Shown here piece by piece: positions 1 through 12,455 of a DNA stretch of 64,000 bases (position 1 is the stretch's first letter; each line of letters opens with the position of its first letter). Origin of the DNA: Monosporascus cannonballus. Lineage: Eukaryota > Ascomycota > Sordariomycetes > Xylariales. A program made the position numbers and the translations under genes. The notes beneath the pieces were generated by a model. The model was not told the origin of the DNA. It made no database searches and saw only the letters and a list, made by a program, of their open reading frames with translations. The stretch is taken from assembly GCA_004154925.1 (NCBI GenBank), contig QJNS01000019.1, positions 62,001-126,000 on the forward strand, in the 5' to 3' direction.

Positions 1-1159
1 ACACTCTTACAAGGCATCTAATGAGTGAGACTCACTTATCAGCCCCTATCGGTATGGGGAAAGCCATTTCTTTGTTTTGATTTTGAAGTACCTCCTTTAT
101 ACTTTATTTATATTCCAGGGTACAAGCGCTTGCTGATCATCTCTGGATTTCGCTCGCTTCCCAGCGTAAGGATAAGACTGTCAGGGCCTTGCCAAAGTGG
201 TTAAGGGCCACCCCTATGCTCAGTAGCCGAAACACGACAACTGAATAATAAAGAACTCGGCATATCATAGTACTTTATGATTCAACTACGTAGGTAGTTC
301 AAAAGGCTCATATTATTCGAATTCCGTTAAAAGTGGGTTCATAGAATTATAGAGACACTGACGATTCAATATTGCACCTCATGTACAACTACGTACATCT
401 GCATGGCCAGAGCCTGCCCAGGCTGGAGCAAAGCCCCGCAAGGCTAACGTTACCCGGCCCCCAGATCACAGACGGGGGAGTCTATTCTTCCCCCAGAAGC
501 AGATACCGGGCCTGTTTTACCTACATGCGCTAGAGCCACACGGGGCTCTGACCTCCACGCGGGCAGCATGTGGGTTCTTCCTATTAGCTACCGCACAAAC
601 CAGCCAGCGCAAATAGTGAGCGCCACGCGCAGAATGAGAACGGGATAATACACCTAGGTACCTAATTCCGTAGTAGGTAGTATTTTGTATATCGAAGCTT
701 GCCTTTCCCAACCCTTTTTCATCCTTTTCTCTTTTTGAGACCTCAGTTATTCCCGGGGTCACCGACAGGTACTACAGGTGACCTAATGACGGACGCCTTT
801 TTAATGCGGACGGTATCGCGGTTTCTAACTTGATCATCCCTGGTGGCAATGCCTTCATTTGCAGCCATCACCACCAGTTCTTTGGACAAGACTTCTTGTG
901 TCCCCCCCGTCGCTACCTTTAACCCATCCCCTGGCCCCTCCAGTCTGCCCTGTCGTGTGTCGATATCCGCCCGGGCTCAGCTGAATTGCCATACCCAACG
1001 TTCTGAAAGCCTTCGCACCAAGCAGAAAGCCACACTTCGGCAAGGTCCCATTGTTGAGTCCACCCAGCACTGAAACCGCGCATATAACCATCGTCGTCAT
1101 TGCCATAATGAATCTTTGAGCTGGTTGCTTTCTTTGACAGATCGCACCTCGCCCAGTCC
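1..1159. other. Intergenic, left edge of window
   Basis: I see no supportable gene here. Open frames on both strands are short, overlap each other and match no family. The last part is the 5' region of the Zn2Cys6 gene: its frame is open only from 1112, after a stop at 1109, so no earlier in-frame start exists without another exon. Confidence 0.5.
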
Positions 1160-4100
1160 ATGATGGGGACAGTCATCAACACCCCAGAAGCTTTGCCCAC
1201 GCCAAAGCAGATACGATTCGTCAACAACCAAGGCCACCCGCCGACGAAACGGAGGAGGATAAATGCAGCGTAAGAATTCCTTGTTGCTGTGTCACCTCTC
1301 GTTAAGAGCCTTCGAGCCCGATAGAAGTATATGTGCTTAAGTCCGCATTATGCGATTCACTTTCTTGTGCCAATTCCACAATCAAAGACACTGAGGGGTG
1401 GAATGCCTATAACAGTAAGCTGACGTGCGCATACACAAAAGTTGCCTGACGTGTCGCAAAAGAAAGACGAGGTGCGCCGGCGAGCATCCCGTTTGCTCGA
1501 CTTGTACGAAGAATGGCCATGTGTGCCTGGGTTATTCTGATGCCGTTGAGAAGAAGAAAGACTCCAATGGAGTGGACGGGCCCGCTATAGACCCTAGCGG
1601 AACCCATGTTGCAGCCGATGAGGACGACTACACGGATGATAAACTCGACCTCGATCATAAGCAATTGCAGAGTAATAGGCATAGAACCATACATTTTGAC
1701 TCGCCCGGCGACGGCTCCAGGTCTGGCCATGTTACTGGCGCCACTAACGAATACGCGACTTCTACCACCCCTGTTAAGCCGGAGAAGGTGGAATGGGAAG
1801 ACCAGCCGCCACGAGCCCAGTCCCAGCCTCGCTCACCAAACCTGATACGGCAATCGACGAATCCGCGACACCAGTCTTTCTCGACCGAGGATGGCCACAG
1901 TACCACCAGTCGCTCGTCAGTACAACAGCATAGTGAAAGCCACCGAGTCCCGTACTTCAGGTTCTTCGGTCCGACCGCTATCGTGCCGGGCTTCAAGCAG
2001 ATGGTGGTCAAGGTCCGGGATAGGAGGACGAGCTCCATGTCTGCCACTTCGCCTGGCGCGGGCTCTCTATATAGTGGCTTCATGAGCTCGTTACTAACCG
2101 ATCCCGAGCTTGGCCACCTGGACGATATGCCCGTTTACGACCCCAACGACAAGAGCCCTGTACATGCCATTATTCTCAGTCTTATTGATACGTTTTTCGT
2201 GCATCTGGGGAGCAACTACCCTTTCCTAAATCGTAAAAAGTTTCCAAAGATGGTTCAGGAGAAGCGTGTCGAACCGATTCTGGTTGATGCTGTTTGTGCG
2301 CTGGCAGCTCGGTTTTCTGATCTCTCCTTATTCGCGAAGTGGAATGATGGAAAGTTGGCTAAGTCGGAGTACGGCTCGGTCTATTCTCAGCGAGCCAAGT
2401 CCGCTGTGGTGGATACTTTCCCTTGCCCCTCGGTCTCTGCCGTCCAAGCCTGCTTGCTTATGGCTTATGACGGCTTCGGTGCCGACCAAGATAGTGCGTT
2501 GTGGATGTATCTCGGCATAGCCATTCGCATGGCAGTCGACCTAGGCCTCACGAAGGAAGATGGCGTGAAGTATCGGGGTGAGAAGGATCCTTGGTACACC
2601 CGCTCGTTCAACAGGAAGGCTGGCGAAGAGGACGTCGATCAGGCGAAGCCTGATGACGAGGATACGTTAAGCCCCAAGGAGCAAAAAGAAGTCGAACAAG
2701 AGCGCATCGATACGCTCTGGGCAGTCTTCTTCCTGGATCGGGTCATCTCGTCTGGAACCGGCCGGCCAGTCACCCTCAAGGATGAAGACCTCGAGCTGGA
2801 ACTCCCCAAATCTGCCGCTAACCCCAGTGGGTGGCCCGACCCTGTGCCGTTGCTCTACCGGATCATCCACCTCTACGGCAGAGTATCCGACGTGCTGAAT
2901 AAGGTCGGGCATGCGAGTGATCTGACTCAAGATAAGCTAGAAAAGCTGGGGCAGATGGAGACCGAACTTACCAAGCTCCACCAGAGAACAGATCCAAGGC
3001 TAAGGTTCGATGCCAATAATTTTCAGGCGTACGTTAAGCATGGGCAGGGTACAATATGTGAGTTGGATATTTGCAATCCTACGTCCAGAGTGCTGACCGC
3101 TGCCAGTCATCCTGGTGCATGTTTGGTTTCATGCCCTCATCATTGTACTACACCAACCGACGCTTCTAACGAGGCATGGGGCGGTCAACCGAATGCATCA
3201 ACTGAAACCACATAGCCGAGAATTGTCTATGTCCAGTGCCAAGACGATTGCTGATATTCTGGCTTTTGCCCAGTTGGTCGATCCGAGATGCTTTATTGGC
3301 AACCCCTTCACATCGCAGCCTATATATATCGCCGCGAATGCTTTCCTAATGGAATCTGTTACGAATGGGTCGCAGCCGCATTCTCGAGATACAACACCCT
3401 CTGATCCGAAGTGCAATGCCGCAAAGGGCCAACACTCTAAGAACGGGACAGTGTTCGATCCCAAGCCTACATCGCGGCATTTGTTACTAGCCTCGGCCGC
3501 GAATCAGAACTATCAAGCATGCTACAAGGCTCTTAAGCAGATGCACGAGTATTGGGGCGGTGTTAGATATATCATCACCGCGCTGGATCAGAAGTCCGAG
3601 GGGATATGGGACTGTGAGACGTTCACGGTAGAGGAGTACGAGAGCACCAAGCGCCCTCGCCAAAGCAGCGCAATCCGCCGGCTAGCCGGTAGGCCGGAAT
3701 ATCCGCCGTCGCCGATCCCAGAGAGCGGCCCGCCATTGGCATGGTCTCTGACGGGGACGACTAATTCCCCCAATTCAAGCTTGACCCTGCTCTTCCAAAA
3801 CCCTGTAGGACATGGTCCAGTTGTGCAATCTCAGCCGGCACCAGTTCCCGCATCGGCAGCTACGCCGCCGGGGAACATGATATATGACCCCATCCGCCAG
3901 AGTCTTCCGGAGACGACGACGATGTATCCGCCTGCCTCGCCATATCCGCAACCGAATACCTCCGCACTGCGTCACTCCGTAAATCATTCTCAGCCCCACC
4001 GGGTGTCCAATTCGTCATTGACGGGCAAGACCCTCCAAAGATACGCCGTTTCGCCGCAGGGCGATAGCCTTAAATCCCCGACGACGCCCGAGTCGAGGCT

Positions 4101-4506
4101 CCAACCCCTAGGCATATCCGCCCAAGGTGCCATCGCTGGCGCTTCGGCGTCGTTTACGCCTACGTCTCAGCAGTCGTCGGGATTTGAGTACCAAGCTGGA
4201 ACTTCTCCCACAAGCACGGCACACGTCAACGGCACTAATTCAAACACGGCATCCGCCGTGGGATCAGTGTATTCCCCGACTGAAGCCGGTCCTTCGAACT
4301 TCGCTCAGAGCGGCAGTGGGCTGGCGTCGAGCGGCTACTCCTATCTCGGCCCGGCCGGATCGAACTTGCACCTGCTCACCTACGATAATGAGACAGATAT
4401 CAGCCAGCATCTTGCCAGTTTCGAGCAGAACGAGATGATGAGCTGGTTTGGCGATTATTTCCCATACGAGGTATTGGGCTTTTATTCTGATCCTAATATA
4501 GGATGA
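1160..4506 (+). CDS. Zn2Cys6 fungal transcription factor
   Basis: Predicted nuclear DNA-binding regulator. I assemble three exons, 1160-1269, 1442-3057 and 3107-4506, giving 1041 residues. The first exon supplies a basic stretch (TKRRRINAA) and is spliced in frame (GCGTAAGA donor, AAAAG acceptor) to the zinc cluster, restoring the usual AACLTCRKRKTRC form. The cluster ligands are C38, C41, C48, C55, C58 and C65. A frame starting inside exon 2 would have only a GTG start and is not a plausible gene start. Intron 2 (49 bp) restores the hydrophobic helix ILVHVWFHALIIVLHQPTLL of the Fungal_trans domain (PF04082), which runs from about residue 260 to 620. The C-terminal third is Ser/Pro/Gln-rich and probably an activation region. 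The target pathway is unknown; no neighbouring cluster suggests one. Confidence 0.9.
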
Positions 4507-7237
4507 ATAGCATCGCCCCTATGATTTTTGATGAGATATTTTATGCGTGGACGTCGCCGTACCTTTGTATTTTGGCTCGCCCGCCTCGTATTTGCGTTGA
4601 GGCCCTACGTTTAACGAATTCTTTGGGAATGTGTATTGGATATTCAGCTCGATACCCTCTGTTCTAACTTGCGGAGCGTGTGCATAGCGTTGATATGGAG
4701 ATGGGAGAATGCCCGTTCAAACGGAGCGTGGACGCATACGAGCATTGATGAACATAGAAATGCTACCTGCTTCTGAAATAGGCTACAGCAACATCTTCTT
4801 CTTCGACGTAGGGGATTATAGCTCGCAGTCTGGAGCTTCTATGAACGAGATGGTGCTTGAATACACCTTGGATTGCGTGTGTCGTGTCGGTAATACTAGC
4901 GTGACCACGAAGACGATATGACCGCGCCCTTCTGCGACGCCGAGGTCAGACGCCTGGAGATCATCCTGGTACATGCGCCCTTCCTTCCCACCAGCAAAGA
5001 CCGTCACGACTTTTCCCATCCCCCCTCTCGCTGCCTGAGCTAGCGTGGACTACTTCGTACGGTCGCCTGATCTTCTCCTAAGCTAACTGGGGTCGTCGAT
5101 GCAACGAAGCGCACGAATCTCTCCTCCACGAACCCGTAGCCGGAGCAGAGTTCGTTTAGTCGCGGCTTTGGAAGTCGATGCGATCCCGGCATAAATTGAC
5201 TCAAACGTGCCGTTTCTGCCTGAGGGCCGGGGTCACACAACAGACGACAAAAAGGCAATTAAATTTATCTTAACGCGCGAGGGTACTTTGTGCTAACGTT
5301 ACAGCGCAGCATTTCCCCGGCACAGAACAGTGTCTCTTGCAAAGAGCCACTTATACATTTCCACAAACACCTCCCCACCTCCGCGGAGTAAGGTATGACT
5401 ACCCTCTCGAGAGCATCGAAGTCTTGGGGCAAATAAGAGCTTAACTACCTTATCTTATTGGTTTATGACTGTTGTTTGCTGGAAATTATATATTTATAGC
5501 ATTAGGAGGAGTCACGACGCCGGAATCCTTCAATACTACCCCTCTGTCAGCATATATGTAGATATCTTATGGCTTGGGGACTTTGTGGATAAGGGGTTGT
5601 TTTGCCTAGGTTAAGTGGGGGTGGCTTGGCAGAAGCCCTGCCATTGGGACCCCCCGTAGCATCAAACGGCTCCTCCTCCTGTCTCCTACTGCAGAAGAGT
5701 ACCTACCTAGTCACAGTAACACAACAGAGAATATAGTAATTAAGCCAATTTTTTGCGCGCCTTCTTTTCTCGTGACGGATTAATCACCTATTGTCGCCTG
5801 TCGGAATTCTGTCATTTAATTTCGGTATTCCGGCTGCTGGAATGGCCAGAGTCTGGTGGTGATCTGTCTGTCCTGTGGACCATTCCCCGGAATGATGTCA
5901 ATAAGTTGCAATCAGTTAAAAGAACAGTGACGTAACATTCGCAAGGGCAGCATGGGACGTATACGAAACGACAGATAAACCATCCCCAGGCATCCAGTTG
6001 TCTGACATCTTCTTGTTCGTATCTCGTCCAGTTTGAAACCGACATTGGATATACGAAGACCTGTTTCAAATCTCGATACATTGAGACAATCGAATCTTGA
6101 TTAACCCCTGAAACAAAGATGGCGCCACCAAAGTCATGATATTAAATCAGACAGAGTTGGGAACCTCGAACCCCATGCCCGCCCGAGGCCAAGGAGAAAT
6201 TACCACAGCTTACTTTCTTAAGTTGGTCGTGTAACGCCGGCACCTGGTCCTATAGGCCAGGGAGCGACTCTACTATACACCGCGCAAGACCCCTCCAACT
6301 TTCTTCCATTTACTTGTGGAAAAAGCGGGAAAGCTGGCATGACCCCACCTATAGCTCAGGGCCTCAGCGCCCCTAGTGCGCCAGCCCACAAAGAAGATCA
6401 CGCCCCAAGAGGGGCGCTCATCGCCTTAGACTCAAAGAGCACAAAACGTCGGCATCCAGAGCAGAAGCACCAACATTCCCAGTGAGAAGGGTATCTCAGG
6501 AAAGCCGGTGAGGGAGGAGATGGATAGACCGGGCAACTCCATGATTTAAGGGGGATAATGTGTTTTGACGCCCTTGAGGACAACTAGCTGATGAACTCTT
6601 CGGCGACGGATGAGGATGCGGGCGTTGAGGCTCCACGCTATGAGATGAAGCTTGCGACAGGCGCGCCGGGTCCAACGGTTCGGTATGGACAACTTTGGAG
6701 TGATTTAGTTAGTAGGTCCCGGGCGTCCACCGAAAATAAGGACTAAGAAGGGGCTAAGGTTAGTGAGGCGGAGCAGAATCCGACAAATTCTATTCGAAGT
6801 AATTCCCAGAAAACAAATGGAAGAAAGTCAAATGGGCCAATCTTTCCGCGCTTGCATTCGCGAAATATGTGACTCAGCCCTATCGGCAATCGCCGTTATA
6901 GTACCAATGCCCCGGGACAGCATGACGCAGCCCATGCCCGCCATGTGCGTGATTCTGCTCTCGTCGAGATAGTCCACCAGGGGTTTTGACCCACTAAAGC
7001 CCTGAAAAGACAGGCAACAGTTAGAGAGTTCGAGATTGACGGCCAATAACGCTGTAAAGCAGCAATCGCCCATTTTCGACGATTCGGGGCCTCTGCTGTG
7101 CCGCCTAGCTGCTGACTCGCTACATCAATTTGCTGTAGATTCTTGCCCACATTGCCCAGCTAATCAGACCTGCTTACACGGATTCGCTTTATTCACCGAC
7201 CGCAGTAAATTTCCCCATTCACCAACCACAACCTCGG
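4507..7237. other. Gene-poor spacer
   Basis: No gene can be supported in these 2.7 kb. One good isolated 3' splice site lies on the minus strand (CTCTAACTG branch, TGTCTTTTCAG ending at about 7003). It is followed by a 57-codon open frame down to 6828, but I could not find a matching first exon. The rest is AT-richer DNA with short unrelated frames. Confidence 0.4.
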
Positions 7238-7478
7238 ATGTCCTATCAGTATACGGGAAAGGAGCCGCAATTGCTTACTGCTCCCCACGTGAGACGGAGC
7301 ATAATGACACAAGACGACCAAATGGATCGCGAGTACGCTGCCTGGGTCTCAGTCGAAATGGACGGGGCCACCGACCCATACTCGGTATGTCTCTCTGCCT
7401 TATACTACTTCGCGCGGCTTTTGACGCTAACTCATACCATTCTAGGTACCGACCCTTTATGGCAGTGCCCACGAATAG
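7238..7478 (+). CDS. Small two-exon protein, unknown function (59 aa)
   Basis: Exons 7238-7384 and 7446-7478 are separated by a 61-bp intron with strong fungal signals: GTATGT donor, GCTAACT branch and TTCTAG acceptor. The product would be 59 residues, acidic in the middle (TQDDQMDREYAAWVS), ending VPTLYGSAHE. It has no signal peptide or membrane segment and matches no family I recognise. The intron is the main support for a real gene. The small size leaves open that this is the 3' part of a longer transcript or a remnant. Confidence 0.35.
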
Positions 7479-8115
7479 ACCCATTGGATAGAGGGTGGTA
7501 CTATAGCACAAGGCCAGAGCCGGCGTCTGCCGGGACAGAGTTCGGACGATTCCTGCTCGTACAGCTTAATTTAGTCTAACCTCAGTCACCAAGGCCCCAG
7601 GGCTACAGAATGCCCTATAAGGTTGAATCCCCTGAGGACAAGCAGAGCCTCATGCTCGGCCGAGACGCTGGCAAATCCCTACCAGCGCGCGAGTACTCGT
7701 GCTTGACGAACCCGTCTACCGGCATTGCAAAATCCACATCCAGTCATAGTCATCAGGACTACGTGCAGAATATAGTGCATAACGATGATGAGGCACAGAA
7801 AGAATGGAGCACGACGAGCAAGTGTCTCTTGTGGGCGAGTGGATTATCCTTAAATGGCCTCGCTTGTACTTGAGGCCAAGATGCGCTATATATCACGGCA
7901 GGAGCCCTCAAACCCCGTCCGAATATCCTTTCCGAACATTCAATATACTCTTTGATACCCGCATTTGGTATACCCCAGTCATAGTATCCCATTCCCTTGG
8001 TTTTCTCGGATTTTGTATTCTCCTGGTACCGAGGAAAGAAAATATCACCCCCACAGCCTAGCCGGAAGACATATACACCCTTCATAACCGGCATATAACC
8101 CAAAGCGCATTGAAT
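7479..8115. other. Upstream region of the MPG synthase gene
   Basis: No supportable gene. An 87-codon plus-strand frame (7610-7873) has no recognisable domain and no splice support. The region is likely the promoter and 5' UTR of the mannosyl-3-phosphoglycerate synthase gene. Confidence 0.4.
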
Positions 8116-9701
8116 ATGAGAATCGAACCCCGGCAGCACGGCGAGCAATTCGGTAACGTCCAGATCAACGGGCTGCAAAGCGTCATCGAGCTCGATGCAG
8201 GCGCCGCGGCACCGGCCGCAGGACTAGGCGATGGCGGAGACATCGTTGTCCCTGCTGAGGACCTGGCAGCCGCCGAGAAGGAGACGGCCATCATCATCGC
8301 GTGCATGAACGAGGAGTACCGGACGATAGAGGGCGTGCTGTCGGGCGTGCCGCATGACTGCCTCGTCATCCTGGTCTCCAACAGCGACCGGCCGGGCCGG
8401 GGCCGCGGCATCGTCGACCGCTATGCCGCCGAGGTGAGGATGCTCGAGGCCTTCGGGGCGCGGGCGCGCCGCTCCATCATCGCCGTCCACCAGGCGGACC
8501 CGGGCGTCGCGGCGGCGTTCCGCGAGGCCGGTATGCCGGAGCTCGTCGACGCCGCCGGCGACGGCCTCGTCTACCGCGGCAAGGGCGAGGCCATGATCAT
8601 GGGTATGGCCGTCGCCGCCTTCACCGGCCGCAAGTACGTCGGCTTCGTCGACGCCGACAACTTCGTCCCCGGCTCCGTGACCGAGTACTGCAAGGTGTTC
8701 GCCGCCGGTCTGCACAGCGCGAGGTCGCCCTACGCCATGGTCCGCATATCCTGGAACTCGAAGCCGAAGGTGCGCGGGGACCGGCTGGTCTTCGACAAGA
8801 AGGGCCGCAGCTCACGCGTCGTCAATGAGTGGTTGAACCGCTTATTACAGGTATGCATTCGAACATACTCCTCCCAGCTCCGCGCGGGGGTCGTCGAGTT
8901 ACGCTGTATTCTAACTCGAAGGCGATGTAGGAGTACACTGGATATGGCACCGACTTGATCGTTACCGGTAATGCCGGGGAGCACGCCATGACCATGGAGC
9001 TAGGCCTACAGCTACGGCTCGCTCGCGGGTACGCGATTGAACCGTATGAGCTGATCAACATACTCGAGAGATTCGGCTGCGGCGGGTCGACAACTGACAG
9101 TGACACTGACAGCGGCCACGACAGCGACAGCGACATGGAGCTCTGCGCGCCGCTCACGCCGCCCCAGACGCCGCCCCAGACGCCGCCACAGTCGCAGACA
9201 CGCTCCTCCCAGCCCCGCCAGCAACAGCACCAACACCGACCAATCCCGGCGCCGACGAACCTGGTGGAGATCATGCAGATCGAGACGCGGAACCCGCACT
9301 TCCACGACACGACCAAGGGCGACGAGCACGTGCAGGACATGCAGCTCCAGGGGCTCAACGCGCTATACCACTCACCGGTGGCCCCTGCGGCGCTGCGCGC
9401 CCGCCTGCTGAGCCATATGGTCGAGCACCTCGGGCTCGAGCCGGGTCGCGAGCCCCCGCGCGAGCGCACCTACCCCCCGCTCGCCGCCGCCCTCGACTTC
9501 GGCGTCTTCTTCGACGTGCTCACGTCCGAGGCCGCCAGCCTGCGCCAGATCGGCATCGGCGCCGAGGTCGACGTCCTGCTCGCTGACCGCTGTGCCCCCG
9601 GCTACCGAAGCCAGCGGCGCGGCCGCCGCCCCGGCAGGTCAGAGGCTGGGGTTACGGGGTCGTCGCGGTCGTCCTCCAATGACTGGGAGACTATGAAATG
9701 A
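8116..9701 (+). CDS. Mannosyl-3-phosphoglycerate synthase (GT55 type)
   Basis: Transfers mannose from GDP-mannose to 3-phosphoglycerate, giving mannosyl-3-phosphoglycerate, the precursor of the compatible solute mannosylglycerate; expected to be cytosolic. Exons 8116-8850 and 8931-9701 (80-bp intron, GTATGC donor, CTAACTC branch, TGTAG acceptor) encode 501 residues. The ATG at 8116 gives MRIEPRQHGEQFG, the usual family N-terminus; the frame reaches slightly further upstream but with no ATG. Visible family features are the nucleotide-binding segment with NEE then EGVLSGVPHDCLVILVSNSD (residues about 67-92), the metal-binding DAD at 179-181 (GFVDADNFVPGSV), and the conserved EYTGYGTDLIVTGNAGEHAM after the splice. 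Residues 296-353 are a low-complexity Ser/Asp then Pro/Gln insert with TPPQ repeats. No mannosyl-phosphoglycerate phosphatase lies in the window. Confidence 0.92.
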
Positions 9702-10746
9702 GGTGGCGCGCGAACTTGGGATATCATAAGGAGGACGTGCATTGCTTGATTGTTGTTTAAAACTGGGCTAGAATAGAGGAGTGAACGCGAGTTGAAACGA
9801 TGTAGGATACGAAAGGGATAACGAGGCCCCATGGTACGACTAGGGATTACGGGATGAATGCGTTGTATGATTATGGCCATGAATTAGCACTGTTGGCATT
9901 GGGAATAGAACTTTTTCGGGCGGTCCAAGTGTTACCCTTGTCGCGCTTCTTGGGAGATCGTCGTGCCAAACCATTCCTTGGCTCCTTGCCATCTGGCAAA
10001 TTACACGCTTTCGAACCACTTCATCACAAAACCCCTATACAACTATACACCTCCCGTGCAAAACAATATATCCAACCAGCATCTTATATACCTTCGTAGC
10101 ATTATCCTCTTTGGCCGTTGGGGTACCCGGCTTACCAGTCAGACTGGCCAATTAGTTAGGCCACCCATAAGTACCTAGATAGACTCCACTTACAACATTC
10201 GCTGGCGGAAGTCAGAGCGGAAGATGTCGATTTTCTTTATATTCCCGGACGTGGCAAATCATATCACGACATCGTTTACTTTATGATTCGATTTCTTTTA
10301 TTTTGGGAACAACCCGGTCGAATGGGTGTCTCAACATCTCATGGCCAGAGCCGCTCCTCATCTGCCGAGCTCAGTAAATAGCGCTAGCTGATTTCTTCAG
10401 ACGTCCAGGCATTAGTTGGAGTAGTGCCTAGGCAGACATGATCGATGGAGATGTAGTGAAGCGTTGATCCCCGATGCAGCACGACGATATCGCCCAGACA
10501 TCTCCGCACATCACGCTGCTACATTCCTTTTCCGGCGTCCCATGGCAACATCCCCTATTGGGCAATCGCTGCTATCAATTCGCTGTTAGATACGTTATCC
10601 CTCCACCATGAATCACGCCCTTATACGGATACAGACAGGAACCCTGTTTCTAACGATATCCTGTATTGCGGGGGAGTTTAAATACATATCATAGCCATCC
10701 CCAGAGACACCACAGTGCTACGGCCTTCTAAACCAGGTATGGCAGC
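9702..10746. other. Intergenic spacer
   Basis: No gene supported. It contains the 3' region of the MPG synthase gene and the promoter of the M28 peptidase; short frames on both strands have no recognisable content. Confidence 0.45.
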
Positions 10747-12455
10747 ATGAGAGTCAAGAAAGTCCTTACACTTGCGGCTGCGAGCACCGCGGTACCTTTC
10801 ACGCCGAATCCCGCGAGGGTACTCGCGGGAAGGCAATCCGAGACGCCCGCCAGATTCACCTGCGCCTCTGCAAGCTGGCCGCCGACCACGATCGGAAAGG
10901 CGAACGTGCCCCAAGCCCCGTCGGCAGACCTGGAGTCGATGCTCGCGCAGGTCAGCGCGGCCAACATCGAGAGGACGATCCGGAAGCTCGCGTCCTTCGG
11001 CACGCGGCACACGCTGTCGTCGCAGGACCCGGGAGGCAGCCGCGGCATCGGCCCGGCGCGCGCCTGGATCAGCTCCGAGTTCCAGCGGTACGCCGACGCC
11101 GCCGGCGACGGCCGGCTGGCGGTCGAGACGGTGGGCTACGTGCAGGGGCCGGATGGCGGCCGCATCCCGTTCCCCACGCGCATCGACGACGTCGTCGCCA
11201 CGCTGCGCGGCACCGAGGCCCGCCGCCGCCGCCTCTACGTCGTCTCGGGCCACTACGACAGCCGCGCCAGCGACCCCCTGGACTACGAGTCCGACGCCCC
11301 CGGCGCCGACGACGACGCGTCCGGCGTCGCCGTCTCCCTCGAGCTCGCGCGCATCATGTCGCAGCCGACGTACCCGCGTCCCCGCGCGAGCATTGCCTTC
11401 GTGGCCGTGGCGGGCGAGGAGCAAGGGCGTAAGCAGTCCCTCTAGTTATTCCTGTAACCTCTTTTGCTTTTCCTTTTTTTTTTTTTGGTGGAGGGGGGAG
11501 GGGGTTTGGTTGGTTGGCTGACCACACATACAAGTCTCTTGTCTCTTGTTGGTGTGTGTAAGGGGTTTCTACGACCCCGGAGTATTTCTTATAACCCCCA
11601 GCTGCTCGCTTAGTCAGTTCGGAAGAATTTGCACTGAATCCAGGCATTGCAGTGTACGGCGCTCAGTACCTTGCGCAGCGCTATGCCAACGCGTCCGTAA
11701 ACGTCGAGGGCATGTTCACCAACGACATCATCGGTTCACCCAAAGCGGACGACGGCATCACCGAGGATCCGCACACGATCCGGCTGTTCGCGCAGGGGCT
11801 ACCACCGCTCGGGGTCGAGAACGCGACGGCGCGGGAGCGGCGGCTCACGATCGGCGGGGAGAATGACACGCCGGCGCGGAACCTGGCGCGGCTCGTCAAG
11901 GAGGTCGCCGAGAACGAGGCCACGGGGATGAACGTCTCGGTCATATATCGGCTGGACCGGTACCTGCGCGGCGGCGACCACCGGCCCTTCCTTGAGGCCG
12001 GATTCCCCGCGGCGCGCTTCACGGAGCCGCACGAGGACTACGCGCACCAGCACCAGGACGTCCGCATCGATCCGGAGACCGGCAAGCAGTATGGCGATCT
12101 GCCCGAGTTCTGCGACTTCGAGTACGTCGCCCGCGTCGCCAGGGTCAACGGCGCGGCGCTCTGGAGCCTGGCCAACTCGGCGGGGACGCCGCGGAACGTG
12201 CGGGTCAACACGACCGCGCTGAGCAACGACAGCACCTTCTACTGGGACCCGCCGGTCGGCGGCGAGGAGGCCGTCGACGGTTACGAGGTGGTCTTCCGGG
12301 CGACGAACGCCCCTTTCTGGACTGACGTGATCGATGTTGGACTTGTCAACGAGGTGACTGTGGACTTGAGCAAGGACAATGTCGTGTTCGGAATCCGGAC
12401 GCGGAGTGTAGACGGGTTTCGAGGAGTAGCCGTGTTGCCGTTTCCAGTGTCTTGA
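10747..12455 (+). CDS. Secreted M28-family zinc metallopeptidase
   Basis: Predicted exopeptidase (aminopeptidase-like) using two zinc ions. Exons 10747-11428 and 11653-12455 give 494 residues. The splice joins GEEQG to LYGAQ, the standard M28 motif, so the intron is secure. Candidate metal and catalytic residues are H169 in SGHYDSR, D188/D189 in GADDDASG, E223/E224 in AGEEQG, D252 in TNDIIG, and a His in [11 protein letters not shown] (about 354-361). A modest N-terminal hydrophobic stretch (residues 6-18) suggests secretion but is a weak signal peptide. The last about 90 residues look like a beta-sandwich (fibronectin-III-like) extension after the catalytic domain, as in some fungal members. 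The intron is unusually long (224 bp) and carries a T-run followed by G-runs. Confidence 0.9.

Noticed and set aside
9012..9469. Several frames opposite the MPG synthase second exon
   Set aside because: Low-complexity shadows of the Ser/Asp and TPPQ insert; no domain content.
10772..11521. Long Arg/Ser-rich plus-strand frame over the M28 gene
   Set aside because: It is the +2 shadow of the peptidase exon: its residues mirror the GC-rich codons, and the M28 motifs are in the other frame.
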